Positions 8,301-16,600 of a stretch of 64,000 nt of DNA are shown one piece after another. The position numbers and the translations under genes were made by a program. Location of the stretch: the NCBI GenBank assembly GCA_000965745.1, contig CP009479.1:1560457-1624456 (forward strand), in the 5' to 3' direction. The notes beneath the pieces are model-generated. The model saw only the letters and a list, made by a program, of their open reading frames with translations, ran no database searches and was not told the origin of the DNA. The stretch comes from an uncultured archaeon (lineage in GTDB: Archaea; Thermoplasmatota; Thermoplasmata; Thermoplasmatales; Thermoplasmataceae). Every line of letters begins with the position of its first letter. Within the stretch, counting starts at the first letter, position 1.

Positions 8301-8597
8301 ATGATATTGGCAGAAGTCACCTTCATACCAGTCGATGTTGGAACATCCGGTTCCAGGTATGTAAAGATTGCACTGGGCATATTCAAGGATGAAGGGATAA
8401 GTTACTATCCCAACAGCATGGGGACAGTACTCGAAGATGAGAGCATGGACAGGATCCTGGACGTGATCAAAAAGGCGGAAAGCGAGATCATCAGAAATGG
8501 TGTAAAGCGACTCGAAACGGCAATCAAAATCGATCATAGGGTGGATGTTGAAAACAGCGTATCGAGAAAACTGAAATCCATAGGCGTGGGAAATTAA
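8301..8597 (+). CDS. MTH1187/YkoF family thiamine-binding protein
   Basis: A 98-residue protein of the MTH1187 (UPF0045/DUF77) family, a ferredoxin-like fold that binds thiamine or its pyrimidine part. Diagnostic segments are AEVTFIPVDVGTSGSRYV at the N-terminus, YYPNSMGTVLE in the middle and RLETAIKIDHR near the end. It may act as a cytosolic thiamine buffer or help uptake. A TATA-like GATAATCTA lies about 30 bases before the ATG. Confidence 0.88.
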   Translation: MILAEVTFIPVDVGTSGSRYVKIALGIFKDEGISYYPNSMGTVLEDESMDRILDVIKKAESEIIRNGVKRLETAIKIDHRVDVENSVSRKLKSIGVGN

Positions 8598-8604
8598 GGT
8601 TTCC

Positions 8605-8620
8605 GTATAGAAATCGCTAC
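8605..8620. promoter_or_regulatory. candidate operator before the first PadR gene
   Basis: The imperfect dyad GTATAGAAATCGCTAC lies directly upstream of the TATA-like CGTTAATAAT of the PadR gene. It matches 12 of 16 positions of the perfect dyad that overlaps the start of the ABC operon at 9349-9364. A shared site before regulator and target fits autoregulation by PadR. Confidence 0.4.
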
Positions 8621-8674
8621 AAAACGTTAATAATTAAGAATTGTTAGAAGGTGAGGGAAGGAGGATATAAACTG

Positions 8675-9118
8675 GTGTCCAAGACGGAAACTGTCACCAG
8701 GGAAGCACTCAGCCATCTGCTTATCCTGGAACAGTTAAAAAGTGGGGATAAATATCCTTATCAGATAATACAGGGAATAACTTCCAAATTCAGCTCTAAC
8801 TACAAACCCAGCACAGGTGTAGTCTATCCGTCACTGTACAGGATGCTGGAAAAAGGTTACATAGTAAAGCGCAAGAGATTCTACCACATAACTGACGAGG
8901 GGCTGAAGGTATTCACAGAACAGTATGAAGATTTTCTGGCCAGGATTGAAGATTTTTACGAGGAAAAACAGTTTCTCAAGCAGTACCATGAATCTCTGAA
9001 AAGATTATCCAGGGTGATTTACCAGACAGACAGGAATTTCATGCATGAATATGAGAAAAATATTGTTTCAAAGCTTAACGAGATAGCGGACAAAATCGAA
9101 AACATGGATCCCATCTAA
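8675..9118 (+). CDS. PadR family transcriptional regulator
   Basis: A PadR-type winged-helix repressor of about 147 residues. The N-terminal domain has the family order: REALSHLLILEQL, then YQIIQGI, then the recognition and wing region GVVYPSLYRMLEKGYIVKRKR and YHITDEG. A long C-terminal helical region (residues 85-147) forms the dimer coiled coil. The frame is open from a GTG at 8651. GGAGG ten bases before the GTG at 8675 marks that codon as the start. PadR proteins usually repress adjacent multidrug transporters, and an ABC/MFS export operon follows. Confidence 0.87.
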   Translation: MSKTETVTREALSHLLILEQLKSGDKYPYQIIQGITSKFSSNYKPSTGVVYPSLYRMLEKGYIVKRKRFYHITDEGLKVFTEQYEDFLARIEDFYEEKQFLKQYHESLKRLSRVIYQTDRNFMHEYEKNIVSKLNEIADKIENMDPI

Positions 9119-9138
9119 AACTTTCTTTCAACTCCAGT

Positions 9139-9330
9139 GGGCGAGAAATCTCATTCAGAAAGGAGGGGATGAACACGGATATTTATTTACGGCATTCAGA
9201 TCTAATGGATGTCCACATGCAGACATAAGTGAAGGTGGTCGATTCAAGCCCATGGAGATTCCGCCAGCAACCGTTGAAGTGGAAACCTCCCTTCTAGAGA
9301 TGGGGGAGGAGATCACCCATTTAGTAAACC
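9139..9330 (+). mobile_element. IS200/IS605 deletion derivative (left end + TnpB tail + right end)
   Basis: The left part (about 9139-9175) matches the left end of the complete IS605 element at 16.1 kb: a GAAATC...GAAAGG-AGGGGAT hairpin. The right part (9206-9330) encodes a TnpB C-terminal tail, including GCPHADISEGGRFKPMEIPP, and contains the right-end form GGGGGAGGAGATCACC. The core of TnpB and all of TnpA are missing, so this is a roughly 190-base internal deletion derivative that could only move in trans. The TnpB tail belongs to a different subfamily from the intact TnpB in this window. Its stop codon lies within the TATA box of the ABC operon. Confidence 0.7.
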
Positions 9331-9364
9331 TATAAATATCAAGTTCAACTATCGAAATCGATAG
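9331..9364 (+). promoter_or_regulatory. ABC-operon TATA box and dyad operator
   Basis: TATAAATATC at 9331-9340 lies about 30 bases before the TTG at 9367. Between them is a perfect dyad, CTATCG-AAAT-CGATAG (9349-9364), placed over the expected transcription start, where a bound repressor would block initiation. The PadR protein encoded just upstream is the obvious candidate. Confidence 0.6.
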
Positions 9365-9366
9365 AT

Positions 9367-10362
9367 TTGCCGGGCAATATTATAGAAACAAAAGATCTGA
9401 CCAAGATTTACAAGGGAAATATCAGGGCAGTAGACTCACTCAATATTCAAATAAAGGAAGGTGAAGTTTATGGCTTGCTTGGCCCAAACGGTGCGGGAAA
9501 GAGGACTACCATCAACATGCTTATCACCAGAATATCCCCCACATCCGGTACAGCATCCGTTGACGGCTTTGATATCGTCAAGGAATCCCTGCAGGTTAGA
9601 AAAACCATAGGTGTAGTGCCTCAGGACTTAACTGCTGATGAAGATCTTACCGGAAGGGAGAATCTTGTCATGGTTTCACAATTCTATGATGTACCCAAGC
9701 CAACGGCAGAGGACAGGATCAGGCAGCTACTCAAGCTTGTAGACCTTGAAGATGCGGCCGACAGATATGTAAACACTTATTCTGGCGGGATGAGAAAGAG
9801 GCTGGAGCTTATACTGGGGCTAGTGCACGACCCAAAGATACTTTTTCTTGATGAGCCAACCCTGGGGCTTGACATTCAGACCAGGACACAAATGTGGGAT
9901 TACGTCAGGGAGATACAGGAAAGGCTGAATGTAACGATTATTCTAACCTCCCATTATCTGGAGGAAATAGATGCACTGGCAGATATGGTATCAATTATAG
10001 ATCATGGGAAAGTGCTTATAACGGGAACACCCGAGGAGCTGAAGGAATCGCTAAAAGGGGATATTATAACAATCACACTGAAGGACGAGGCGAATGTAGA
10101 AGTGATGAAGAAAGTTCCTAATGTTGTGGAGGTCACAGAACATGGCCCCAACACGCTTCGGATAAAGGTTGTAAACGCAGACGAATCACTGCCCGATATA
10201 ATCAACTACATTTCAAAGAACGGCCTTTCAACCAACAAACTGACTGTTCAGAAGCCAACACTCGATGAAGTTTTCCTTGAGTACACGGGAAGGAACATAA
10301 GGTCAGAGGAACCTGCAGACGCCAGAAAAATGATGATGAATATGAGGAGGATGAGAAGATGA
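9367..10362 (+). CDS. ABC-2 type exporter ATP-binding protein (DrrA-like)
   Basis: A 331-residue ATPase of a drug/antibiotic exporter of the DrrA/CcmA family. The order is Walker A GPNGAGKRTT (about 39-48), Q-loop VVPQD, signature YSGGMRKRLEL, Walker B ILFLDEPTLGLD, and switch His in TSHYLEE, then a DrrA-like C-terminal extension. The residue after the Walker A lysine is Arg instead of the usual Ser or Thr, although Thr follows. The start is probably TTG at 9367, placed correctly after the TATA box for a leaderless mRNA. It overlaps the permease gene by four bases. Confidence 0.92.
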   Translation: MPGNIIETKDLTKIYKGNIRAVDSLNIQIKEGEVYGLLGPNGAGKRTTINMLITRISPTSGTASVDGFDIVKESLQVRKTIGVVPQDLTADEDLTGRENLVMVSQFYDVPKPTAEDRIRQLLKLVDLEDAADRYVNTYSGGMRKRLELILGLVHDPKILFLDEPTLGLDIQTRTQMWDYVREIQERLNVTIILTSHYLEEIDALADMVSIIDHGKVLITGTPEELKESLKGDIITITLKDEANVEVMKKVPNVVEVTEHGPNTLRIKVVNADESLPDIINYISKNGLSTNKLTVQKPTLDEVFLEYTGRNIRSEEPADARKMMMNMRRMRR

Positions 10363-11165
10363 GTGGAATCGGGCCCTTAACCGTAAGGGAACTGAAGAAA
10401 TGGTACAGGAATCCTGTCTTTTTCGTTACCGGGCTACTGCAGCCGTTTTTCTGGATCGCCCTGTTTGGAAGTGCATTTGACATCACTAAGTTCTTCCCGC
10501 AGGCAAGCGAACTTGTTCTTGGAGGGGCTCCAAACTACATAACATACATAGTGGGAGGTGTCCTGACAATTTCCGGTTTATTCACTGCAATGTTTGCAGG
10601 GACAAATATAATTTTCGACAGGAGGCTCGGGCCAATGGGGAGGTTCCTGTCTTCCCCAATAAGGAGAAGTTCAATAGTCTTCTCAAAGGTCTTTTCATCG
10701 GTCATAAGAATACTTCCTCAGATACTGATCCTAATTGCTGCGGCGATCATCATACCCAACGGCCTCAAATTTGCGAACGGGTTTACCGTCCCTGACGCGC
10801 TGGTTCTGCTTACTGCCATAATTCTCATATCCCTGATTTTCTCGTCAATCTTCAGTGCCATCGCCATCCGGATGACCAACATGAACTCCATCTTCGGAAT
10901 CGTTAACCTTGTCAATCTGCCGCTTCTATTCGTGAGCTATGCCATGTTTTCGTCAGAAATGATGGCAGGTTGGCTTGCAGACATTGCGAAATACAATCCG
11001 GTTTCATGGTCTGCCGAGTCAATAAGAATGGTCATCATAAACGGCAGTAATATGACCATGTCACAATGGGGGCAGATAGGAGAATGGCTTGGGGGACTCG
11101 CAGTGCTTGCTGTAAGCCTGACTCTTCTTACTGCTTATCTGGCAGAGAAGGAGATTAGAGACTAG
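10359..11165 (+). CDS. ABC-2 type exporter permease
   Basis: A 268-residue integral membrane protein with six predicted helices. It opens with the typical ABC-2 start, LTVRELKKWYRNPVFFVTGLLQP. A central FDRRLGPMGRFLSSPIRR coupling region is characteristic of DrrB/NodJ-type permeases. Its ATG overlaps the stop of the ATPase, so the two subunits are translationally coupled. Transported substrate unknown; PadR control suggests toxic compounds. Confidence 0.92.
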   Translation: MSGIGPLTVRELKKWYRNPVFFVTGLLQPFFWIALFGSAFDITKFFPQASELVLGGAPNYITYIVGGVLTISGLFTAMFAGTNIIFDRRLGPMGRFLSSPIRRSSIVFSKVFSSVIRILPQILILIAAAIIIPNGLKFANGFTVPDALVLLTAIILISLIFSSIFSAIAIRMTNMNSIFGIVNLVNLPLLFVSYAMFSSEMMAGWLADIAKYNPVSWSAESIRMVIINGSNMTMSQWGQIGEWLGGLAVLAVSLTLLTAYLAEKEIRD

Positions 11166-11191
11166 AATATCAGAAACTTCAGGTGCAGTGA

Positions 11192-11668
11192 TTGAAAGAG
11201 AGGGATTATGCCAACAGGGTCATGTTCATGCTTTCGTTCAGGGAGATGTCTGGCTATCAGCTCTCCAAGAACATACATCACCATGGGGAACAGATATCCA
11301 GCGGAACCCTGGTACCCATACTTAGAAACCTTGAATCTGCAGGTCTGATCACTTACAGGAGAAGTGGCAAACGAAAAATTTACGGCCTCACTGACAAGGG
11401 AAGGATATACACCCAATCCCTTAGAGAGATAGGCGACGAGCTCAAGAAAAAGATGTTCGTTGAGAGCGTGGATCAGAACCTGCTTTACTACGATATACTC
11501 ACGAACTATGAGGACGTAGAGGCAATAAAGAAAGTCCTGGATAAGCTCGGGGATTTGCTGCTTGAGGTTATTCGAGCAGGATTCAGGTTGGAGAAGAAAA
11601 GTTCACCTGATGAACTGGACAAGCTTGAAAGGGAGATAAGATACGTGCTGGAGACGAAGAAAACATGA
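11192..11668 (+). CDS. second PadR family regulator
   Basis: A PadR-type winged-helix protein of up to 158 residues: FREMSGYQLSKNI, then SSGTLVPILRNLESAGLITYRR, then the wing KRKIYGLTDKG, then a helical dimerisation tail. The start is a TTG at 11192 with AGGTG upstream, or an ATG at 11222. It lies between the ABC permease and the MFS gene and overlaps the latter by four bases (ATGA), so it is part of the same operon. It may sense a second ligand or regulate the internal MFS/surface-protein part. Confidence 0.87.
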   Translation: MKERDYANRVMFMLSFREMSGYQLSKNIHHHGEQISSGTLVPILRNLESAGLITYRRSGKRKIYGLTDKGRIYTQSLREIGDELKKKMFVESVDQNLLYYDILTNYEDVEAIKKVLDKLGDLLLEVIRAGFRLEKKSSPDELDKLEREIRYVLETKKT

Positions 11669-13131
11669 GTTACGGCTACCCTGAAATGAAATCTCCAAAA
11701 GTAGAGAACCATGAGGGCATAACTATCGGAATCCTGGCGTTCATGGGGATACTCATCACTTATGTCGAGACAATGATAACGCCTGCTCTCCCTGTTTTTG
11801 TAAACGTATTCAATACAAATTATGACACGCTCTCATGGGTCCTAACCGCTTACATAATTACAGGAACCACTGCAGCGGCCTTGTTCGGTAAGCTCGCAGA
11901 CATAGTGGGCAAGAAAAAGATCTTTCTGTCTCTCGCAATAGTCTACGCACTGGCAGTCAGTTTCGGGGGGTTCGTCAACACGATCGGCGAGCTTATTGCG
12001 GTCAGGGCAGTACAAGGCCTGGGTTTTGGGATGTTCCCCATCGCATTTGCAGTACTTAACGATCAGGTGCCCAGGGAAAGGCTTGCCCTGGCCCAGGGCA
12101 TCATCAGCTCAACATTCGCGGGCGGATCAGCAGTCGGCCTGGTGGGCGGAGCATACATAACACAGAATTTTGGCTGGGAGTGGTCCTATCACTCCGCAAT
12201 ACCCCTTGCTTTCGGCCTTGTCATTTTCGCCGCATTGTTCCTCAAGGATTATTCTGTCCCGAGGAAGGAAAAAATAGATTTTCTGGGAATAGGGTCACTT
12301 GCTATTGGCCTTACAACCCTGATTTTCGGCCTGTCGGAAGGCCAGTATCTTGGATGGTCATCTCCTGAAATCATTGGAATTTTTTCAGGCTCGCTGTTAT
12401 CATTCATCGTGTTTGCATGGGCGGAGTCACACGTTGAGAAACCGTTCATAGACATTAATCTGCTCAAGATCAGGAATGTGTTCCTTGCGAACTTTACCGG
12501 GCTGTTTGCGCTTGCGGCCCTCTTCTTCTTGTTCTACTCAATACCCCCGTTGCTTCAGGACCCATCTCCAGCAGGTTTTGGCCAATCAATATTCAGGTCC
12601 GGGCTGGTTCTTCTTCCAGCATCAATACTGACCATGGTTTTTGCTTCGGTTGCTGCAAAGGTAACGACAAACCGCGGGCCAAAAGTGGCAATTCTCATCG
12701 GGAGCATCATCCTTTTCTTTGCATACCTGGGGCTCCTCTTCAATAGAGGCTCAATAGTATCAATTTCTGAGGATTCCGCAATTCTTGGCATCGGAATGTC
12801 ATTCATATTTGTGGGCGTGATAAACATACTGCTAATCTCCATACCTGTTTCAAGGTCGGGAGAGGCAACGGGAATGAACGTAGTCTTCAGGAACATAGGG
12901 ATGTCAATCGCTCCGGCAATAGGCGGCGTTCTTGAAACAGTTTACACAACCAACGTTGTGGTGGGGTATCTTCCATACAAACTGGGGCAGCTTCCTGTTG
13001 TTCCTATAATGACTTCGTTCCCATCCACAAGGGCTTTTGACTCCATATATCTCGTGGGCATTGTGTTTCTTGTAGCCGCAATAATATTTACACTGATGAT
13101 GAAAAACATCATAGTTGGAAAAGGTAGGTAA
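11665..13131 (+). CDS. MFS multidrug exporter, DHA2 (14-helix) type
   Basis: A 488-residue transporter with about 14 membrane helices, the size of the DHA2/EmrB drug:proton antiporters. The motif A loop GKLADIVGKKK follows helix 2. The antiporter-type motif on helix 5 reads GGSAVGLVGGAYITQNFGWEW. It is translated from an ATG overlapping the PadR stop. Its place with an ABC exporter and two PadR repressors indicates a toxic-compound efflux operon. Confidence 0.92.
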   Translation: MSYGYPEMKSPKVENHEGITIGILAFMGILITYVETMITPALPVFVNVFNTNYDTLSWVLTAYIITGTTAAALFGKLADIVGKKKIFLSLAIVYALAVSFGGFVNTIGELIAVRAVQGLGFGMFPIAFAVLNDQVPRERLALAQGIISSTFAGGSAVGLVGGAYITQNFGWEWSYHSAIPLAFGLVIFAALFLKDYSVPRKEKIDFLGIGSLAIGLTTLIFGLSEGQYLGWSSPEIIGIFSGSLLSFIVFAWAESHVEKPFIDINLLKIRNVFLANFTGLFALAALFFLFYSIPPLLQDPSPAGFGQSIFRSGLVLLPASILTMVFASVAAKVTTNRGPKVAILIGSIILFFAYLGLLFNRGSIVSISEDSAILGIGMSFIFVGVINILLISIPVSRSGEATGMNVVFRNIGMSIAPAIGGVLETVYTTNVVVGYLPYKLGQLPVVPIMTSFPSTRAFDSIYLVGIVFLVAAIIFTLMMKNIIVGKGR

Positions 13132-13133
13132 AA

Positions 13134-14873
13134 ATGAAAAAAAGTATAGTATCTCTGGTTTTAGTAATGCTGGCATCCACTGCATTTTTTGGACTGGCAG
13201 GACATGCTGAAGCTGCAACTGCCCCATCCGGGACAGTTAGTGTGACGGGCGTGTCATGGTTTTCGCCAAATTCCACAAATCAGGCAGTCCCCGGTATGGA
13301 TAACATCCCGCTCTTTGTAACATTCTTCAACGCCCAGGCTCTCACAAACGTGTCTGTGCACGTCAACCTGACTGCCTATGCAGCTGGAGTTTTCAGCTAC
13401 AGTTACATCATCGGCCCGGACAAACAGGTGAATGAAGTCTACAATTTTCCTGCACTCCCTGCTCAGAGCACAACAACGGTTGAACAGACAGTGAACATAT
13501 CCGGCAACGCGCCTAATGGAATCTACGTGGAGAACCTGAGCTTCTCATACGGAAACTCCACCACAACATACTATGGGAATGCATCATTCAATCTTCCACT
13601 TGCGGGATCTGTAAACATTGTTTCACCGACCGCATATTTCGGATCGCAGTCTTCACCTATTGCAGGAACTCCAGGAATGAGCAATGTGCCAGTGACAGTA
13701 ATGCTGGAGAACACCGGGACTGCGGCTGCAACCAATGTAACTGTCTCCTACGCGCCATCAGGGAGCCTTTCCGGATTGGCACAGCATACCACAATTTCCG
13801 CTATACCTTCATTCGGCGTGATTCCGGTTACATTCATCGCGTCCGTCTCGGATAACGCCACAGTAACGCAGGCCTATAGCCAGAATCTCACAGTCTCATA
13901 CTACGGAACATCCCACAAAGTTCAATTCCTGCTGCCCATAACCGGCTCATCAAAGCTGTCAATAATCAACTACTTCACAAACCCGCCCGTGATATTCCAG
14001 GATGAGAAATTCATAAGCCTCACACTTGTCACAGAGAACTCAGGAAGCTCCTTCGCAAAGAACGTATCGGTATCTTTGGCTTCCAGCAGGTTCGATGTGC
14101 TGACGAACCCTTACAACCTGTCATACTACCCTTCAGGCAGCATCCAGCATTTCACTTTCCTGATAAGCGCAAAGAACTACACCGGGATGTCGGATCTAAC
14201 CGTAACCCTCGGTAAGACAACACTGGGAATATCACTCAATCTGCGTTCACATGGAAGCTTTGGAATCGCAGCAAGCATACCCGACCTTCATACAGGGGTG
14301 AATAACCAGCTTCTGTCATTCAACATAACCAATACCGGCGTCACTACCCTTTACGACTTCTCTCTGCACCTGCTCTCCCCCAGTGTCATATCACTCCATA
14401 TCCCGACTTCCAACCCACTTGCAGCACTCACTGAAACAAACGTGACATTCGCCCAGATCAATCCGGGCCAGACTGTGACGGCGACATTCCTCGTGGATAC
14501 AAGCGGCTCTGCCCAGTTTGAGACATATCCGGCGCAGCTCGCAATAAGCTGGAGGTTGAACAACTCTGTTAGCCCGTTCTACCACACCTACAATTTCAAC
14601 GAGAAAGTGACGCCTACAGGCATACAGAACCTGCAGGGTGTTTTCACATTCACTCCGTTGAACATCGCAGTTCTGGCTCTCATAGTCGCTCTCGTCATTG
14701 GCCTGGTCGCATTTGCAGGTAGGAGCAGAAAACTAAAGAAAGAAGCCGATCAGCTCAGGAAAGAAAAGAAGAGCGAGGAACTTAAGCAGCTCCCCCACAA
14801 AGACTCAAACGGAAATGATCAGCTCTCCAGAATAATCGGGAGCGCGGACGAAAATCAGAAAAGGGGCAGGTAA
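13134..14873 (+). CDS. secreted, membrane-anchored surface protein (COG1361/CARDB-like repeats)
   Basis: A 579-residue exported protein. A signal peptide (residues 1-28, ending GHAEA) is followed by about 480 extracellular residues made of several CARDB-like beta-sandwich units with repeating 'N-V-T-V-S' strands and many N-glycosylation sequons. A C-terminal membrane helix (about 500-525) and a basic cytoplasmic tail complete it. It is the last gene of the efflux operon, two bases after the MFS stop, with AGGT before the ATG. It may be an envelope partner of the transporters, comparable in position to adaptor proteins, but that role is inferred from context only. Confidence 0.8.
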   Translation: MKKSIVSLVLVMLASTAFFGLAGHAEAATAPSGTVSVTGVSWFSPNSTNQAVPGMDNIPLFVTFFNAQALTNVSVHVNLTAYAAGVFSYSYIIGPDKQVNEVYNFPALPAQSTTTVEQTVNISGNAPNGIYVENLSFSYGNSTTTYYGNASFNLPLAGSVNIVSPTAYFGSQSSPIAGTPGMSNVPVTVMLENTGTAAATNVTVSYAPSGSLSGLAQHTTISAIPSFGVIPVTFIASVSDNATVTQAYSQNLTVSYYGTSHKVQFLLPITGSSKLSIINYFTNPPVIFQDEKFISLTLVTENSGSSFAKNVSVSLASSRFDVLTNPYNLSYYPSGSIQHFTFLISAKNYTGMSDLTVTLGKTTLGISLNLRSHGSFGIAASIPDLHTGVNNQLLSFNITNTGVTTLYDFSLHLLSPSVISLHIPTSNPLAALTETNVTFAQINPGQTVTATFLVDTSGSAQFETYPAQLAISWRLNNSVSPFYHTYNFNEKVTPTGIQNLQGVFTFTPLNIAVLALIVALVIGLVAFAGRSRKLKKEADQLRKEKKSEELKQLPHKDSNGNDQLSRIIGSADENQKRGR

Positions 14874-14918
14874 GATTTTCCTGCCAACATTTATTACGCA
14901 CTGAAAATAGGGGTATAT

Positions 14919-16073
14919 ATGAGCGAGGTTCAGGGCAAGGCATCCAACGGCATGATCAGCATTGAAAGGTCAGGCAGCGAAGTAATCGCCATGGACTCTG
15001 AGGGGAGGCTTCTTTACTTCAGCAGTGGTTCCGAGACCTGGAAACGGTCCTTGGGCAACAGGTATACACAGATCGGCTGGGAGGGTGAAAAACGGATAAT
15101 CAGGAAATTGTCCGAAGAAGAAGGTGCCGGGGTTTACAGCAAAGCAATGAATTTCCTCCGGGAAGTCTCGCATGAAATAGATCAGGCAGATCTTTCCCGG
15201 GCAGTTTCATATATTCTGTCCAAGGACGAGAAATGGATGGCAGAAGACTCCAGGAAGTTTGAGGAAATCTACGGCGGGAAGTTTCCCATTATACCGCAGG
15301 ATCAGAGGTTCTCAGCATATTTTCAACTGACCGCAGGCTCCACCTGGAATAACTGCACATTTGCGTCTCCTGGTGTTGAGATCTCACAGCGGGATGAGGA
15401 TGACTTCATTAGCCACATAAACAGGGTCAAGGATCAGTTCGGAAAGGGTATGGAACTACGAAGGGGAGCATTCCTGGGCGATGTGTCTGCATTGAACTCT
15501 GAGCAGAAACCGCTTCTGAAGGCTATGGACATAATAAGGGAGCAGACCTCGCTTCCATTGTACACATTTGTAGAGGCGTTCTCTGTGCCAAAGAAAAAGA
15601 ACATGATACATTATCAGGACATGAAAAGGCATGGGCTTTCAAGGGTTTACGTAGGAGTCCAGTCAGGGAGCGTCAGCCTGCTCAGGCACTTTGAGGCGCT
15701 CAAGAATGTATCCGAAATACTGAATCTTGTCAACAACCTCAAGAATTCAGGAATAAGTGTTGGCCTGATTGTCCTTGCAGGCTATGGTGGATTCAAGCAC
15801 TCGAACGATCATATAAACGAAACTGCTGCAATAATTTCCCAGATGGATCTGGATGAAGGTGATATCATCTATATCTCCCCCATGGACGAGCAGGATGATC
15901 CAAGGTATGCTGCACTTGTCAAGGAGGGAACATTTGATGTAATGGACCATGAAGCAATGAAGGATCAAGCTGATATGCTTGAAAATAAGATAAAAGAGGA
16001 ATTCCAAGCTTCAAACAGGATCGAGTTGAAAACACAGATCTCGAGGCACGACATAAGGGAAGGAATTTATTGA
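14919..16073 (+). CDS. radical-SAM-like protein lacking two cluster cysteines
   Basis: A 384-residue protein with the layout of a radical SAM TIM-barrel enzyme of the 'GCSWNKCTFC' type. It has the first strand FSAYFQLTAG, a following FLGDVSAL, then HGLSRVYVGVQSGS, and a late GLIVLAGYGGFKHSNDHINETA. At the cluster site (about residues 140-150) it reads GSTWNNCTFA, so only the middle of the three cysteines remains. A canonical 4Fe-4S cluster is not expected, and the usual Glu of the GxESG motif is Gln. It may be a non-catalytic paralogue or use another cofactor. A TATA-like TTTATTACG lies about 30 bases before the ATG. The IS605 element follows directly. Confidence 0.7.
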   Translation: MSEVQGKASNGMISIERSGSEVIAMDSEGRLLYFSSGSETWKRSLGNRYTQIGWEGEKRIIRKLSEEEGAGVYSKAMNFLREVSHEIDQADLSRAVSYILSKDEKWMAEDSRKFEEIYGGKFPIIPQDQRFSAYFQLTAGSTWNNCTFASPGVEISQRDEDDFISHINRVKDQFGKGMELRRGAFLGDVSALNSEQKPLLKAMDIIREQTSLPLYTFVEAFSVPKKKNMIHYQDMKRHGLSRVYVGVQSGSVSLLRHFEALKNVSEILNLVNNLKNSGISVGLIVLAGYGGFKHSNDHINETAAIISQMDLDEGDIIYISPMDEQDDPRYAALVKEGTFDVMDHEAMKDQADMLENKIKEEFQASNRIELKTQISRHDIREGIY

Positions 16074-16177
16074 AAGGGACTTGTTCCAGACTTTAACAAA
16101 ATTGAGCGGGAAATCCCCTTCCGAAAGGGAGGGGATTAAAGCGAAATCCTTATGGTTGATAAGGAAATAGTATAACT

Positions 16178-16600
16178 ATGTCCCATGACCTCGACAGGGG
16201 GGCTCATTCGGTTTACTCCCTATATTACCACTTCATTCAGGTGGTGAAGTACCGGAGGGAAGTTTTCGTAAATGATGAGCTTGTGGATTTCCTCAAAACA
16301 AAGGTCAGGGAGATAGCGGATAGATTCAGTGTCGAGGTTGTTTCAATAGAATGCGACAGAGATCATTTCCACATGCTCTTCAAGGGAACGCCCGTTCTGA
16401 GGATCACTGAATTTGTGAATGCAGTGAAGACCATCACATCGAGGGAAATACAGAGAAGATTCCCCGAAGTGAAGAAGGTTCTGTGGAAGGGCAAAATGTG
16501 GGCGCCATCTTACTTTCTGGCGACATCGGGGCAGGTAACATTGCCTGTAATGATGAAGTATGTTGAATCGCAGGAGGCTAAGAGAACTGAAAGCGTATAG
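16178..16600 (+). CDS. tnpA: IS200/IS605 Y1 HUH transposase TnpA
   Basis: A 140-residue single-strand transposase. The HUH metal site is DHFHMLF, and the catalytic tyrosine lies in LPVMMKYVESQ near the C-terminus. It nicks and joins single-stranded DNA at the terminal hairpins. Length and motif order are complete, so the protein is probably active. It overlaps the start of tnpB by about 40 bases. Confidence 0.93.
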   Translation: MSHDLDRGAHSVYSLYYHFIQVVKYRREVFVNDELVDFLKTKVREIADRFSVEVVSIECDRDHFHMLFKGTPVLRITEFVNAVKTITSREIQRRFPEVKKVLWKGKMWAPSYFLATSGQVTLPVMMKYVESQEAKRTESV

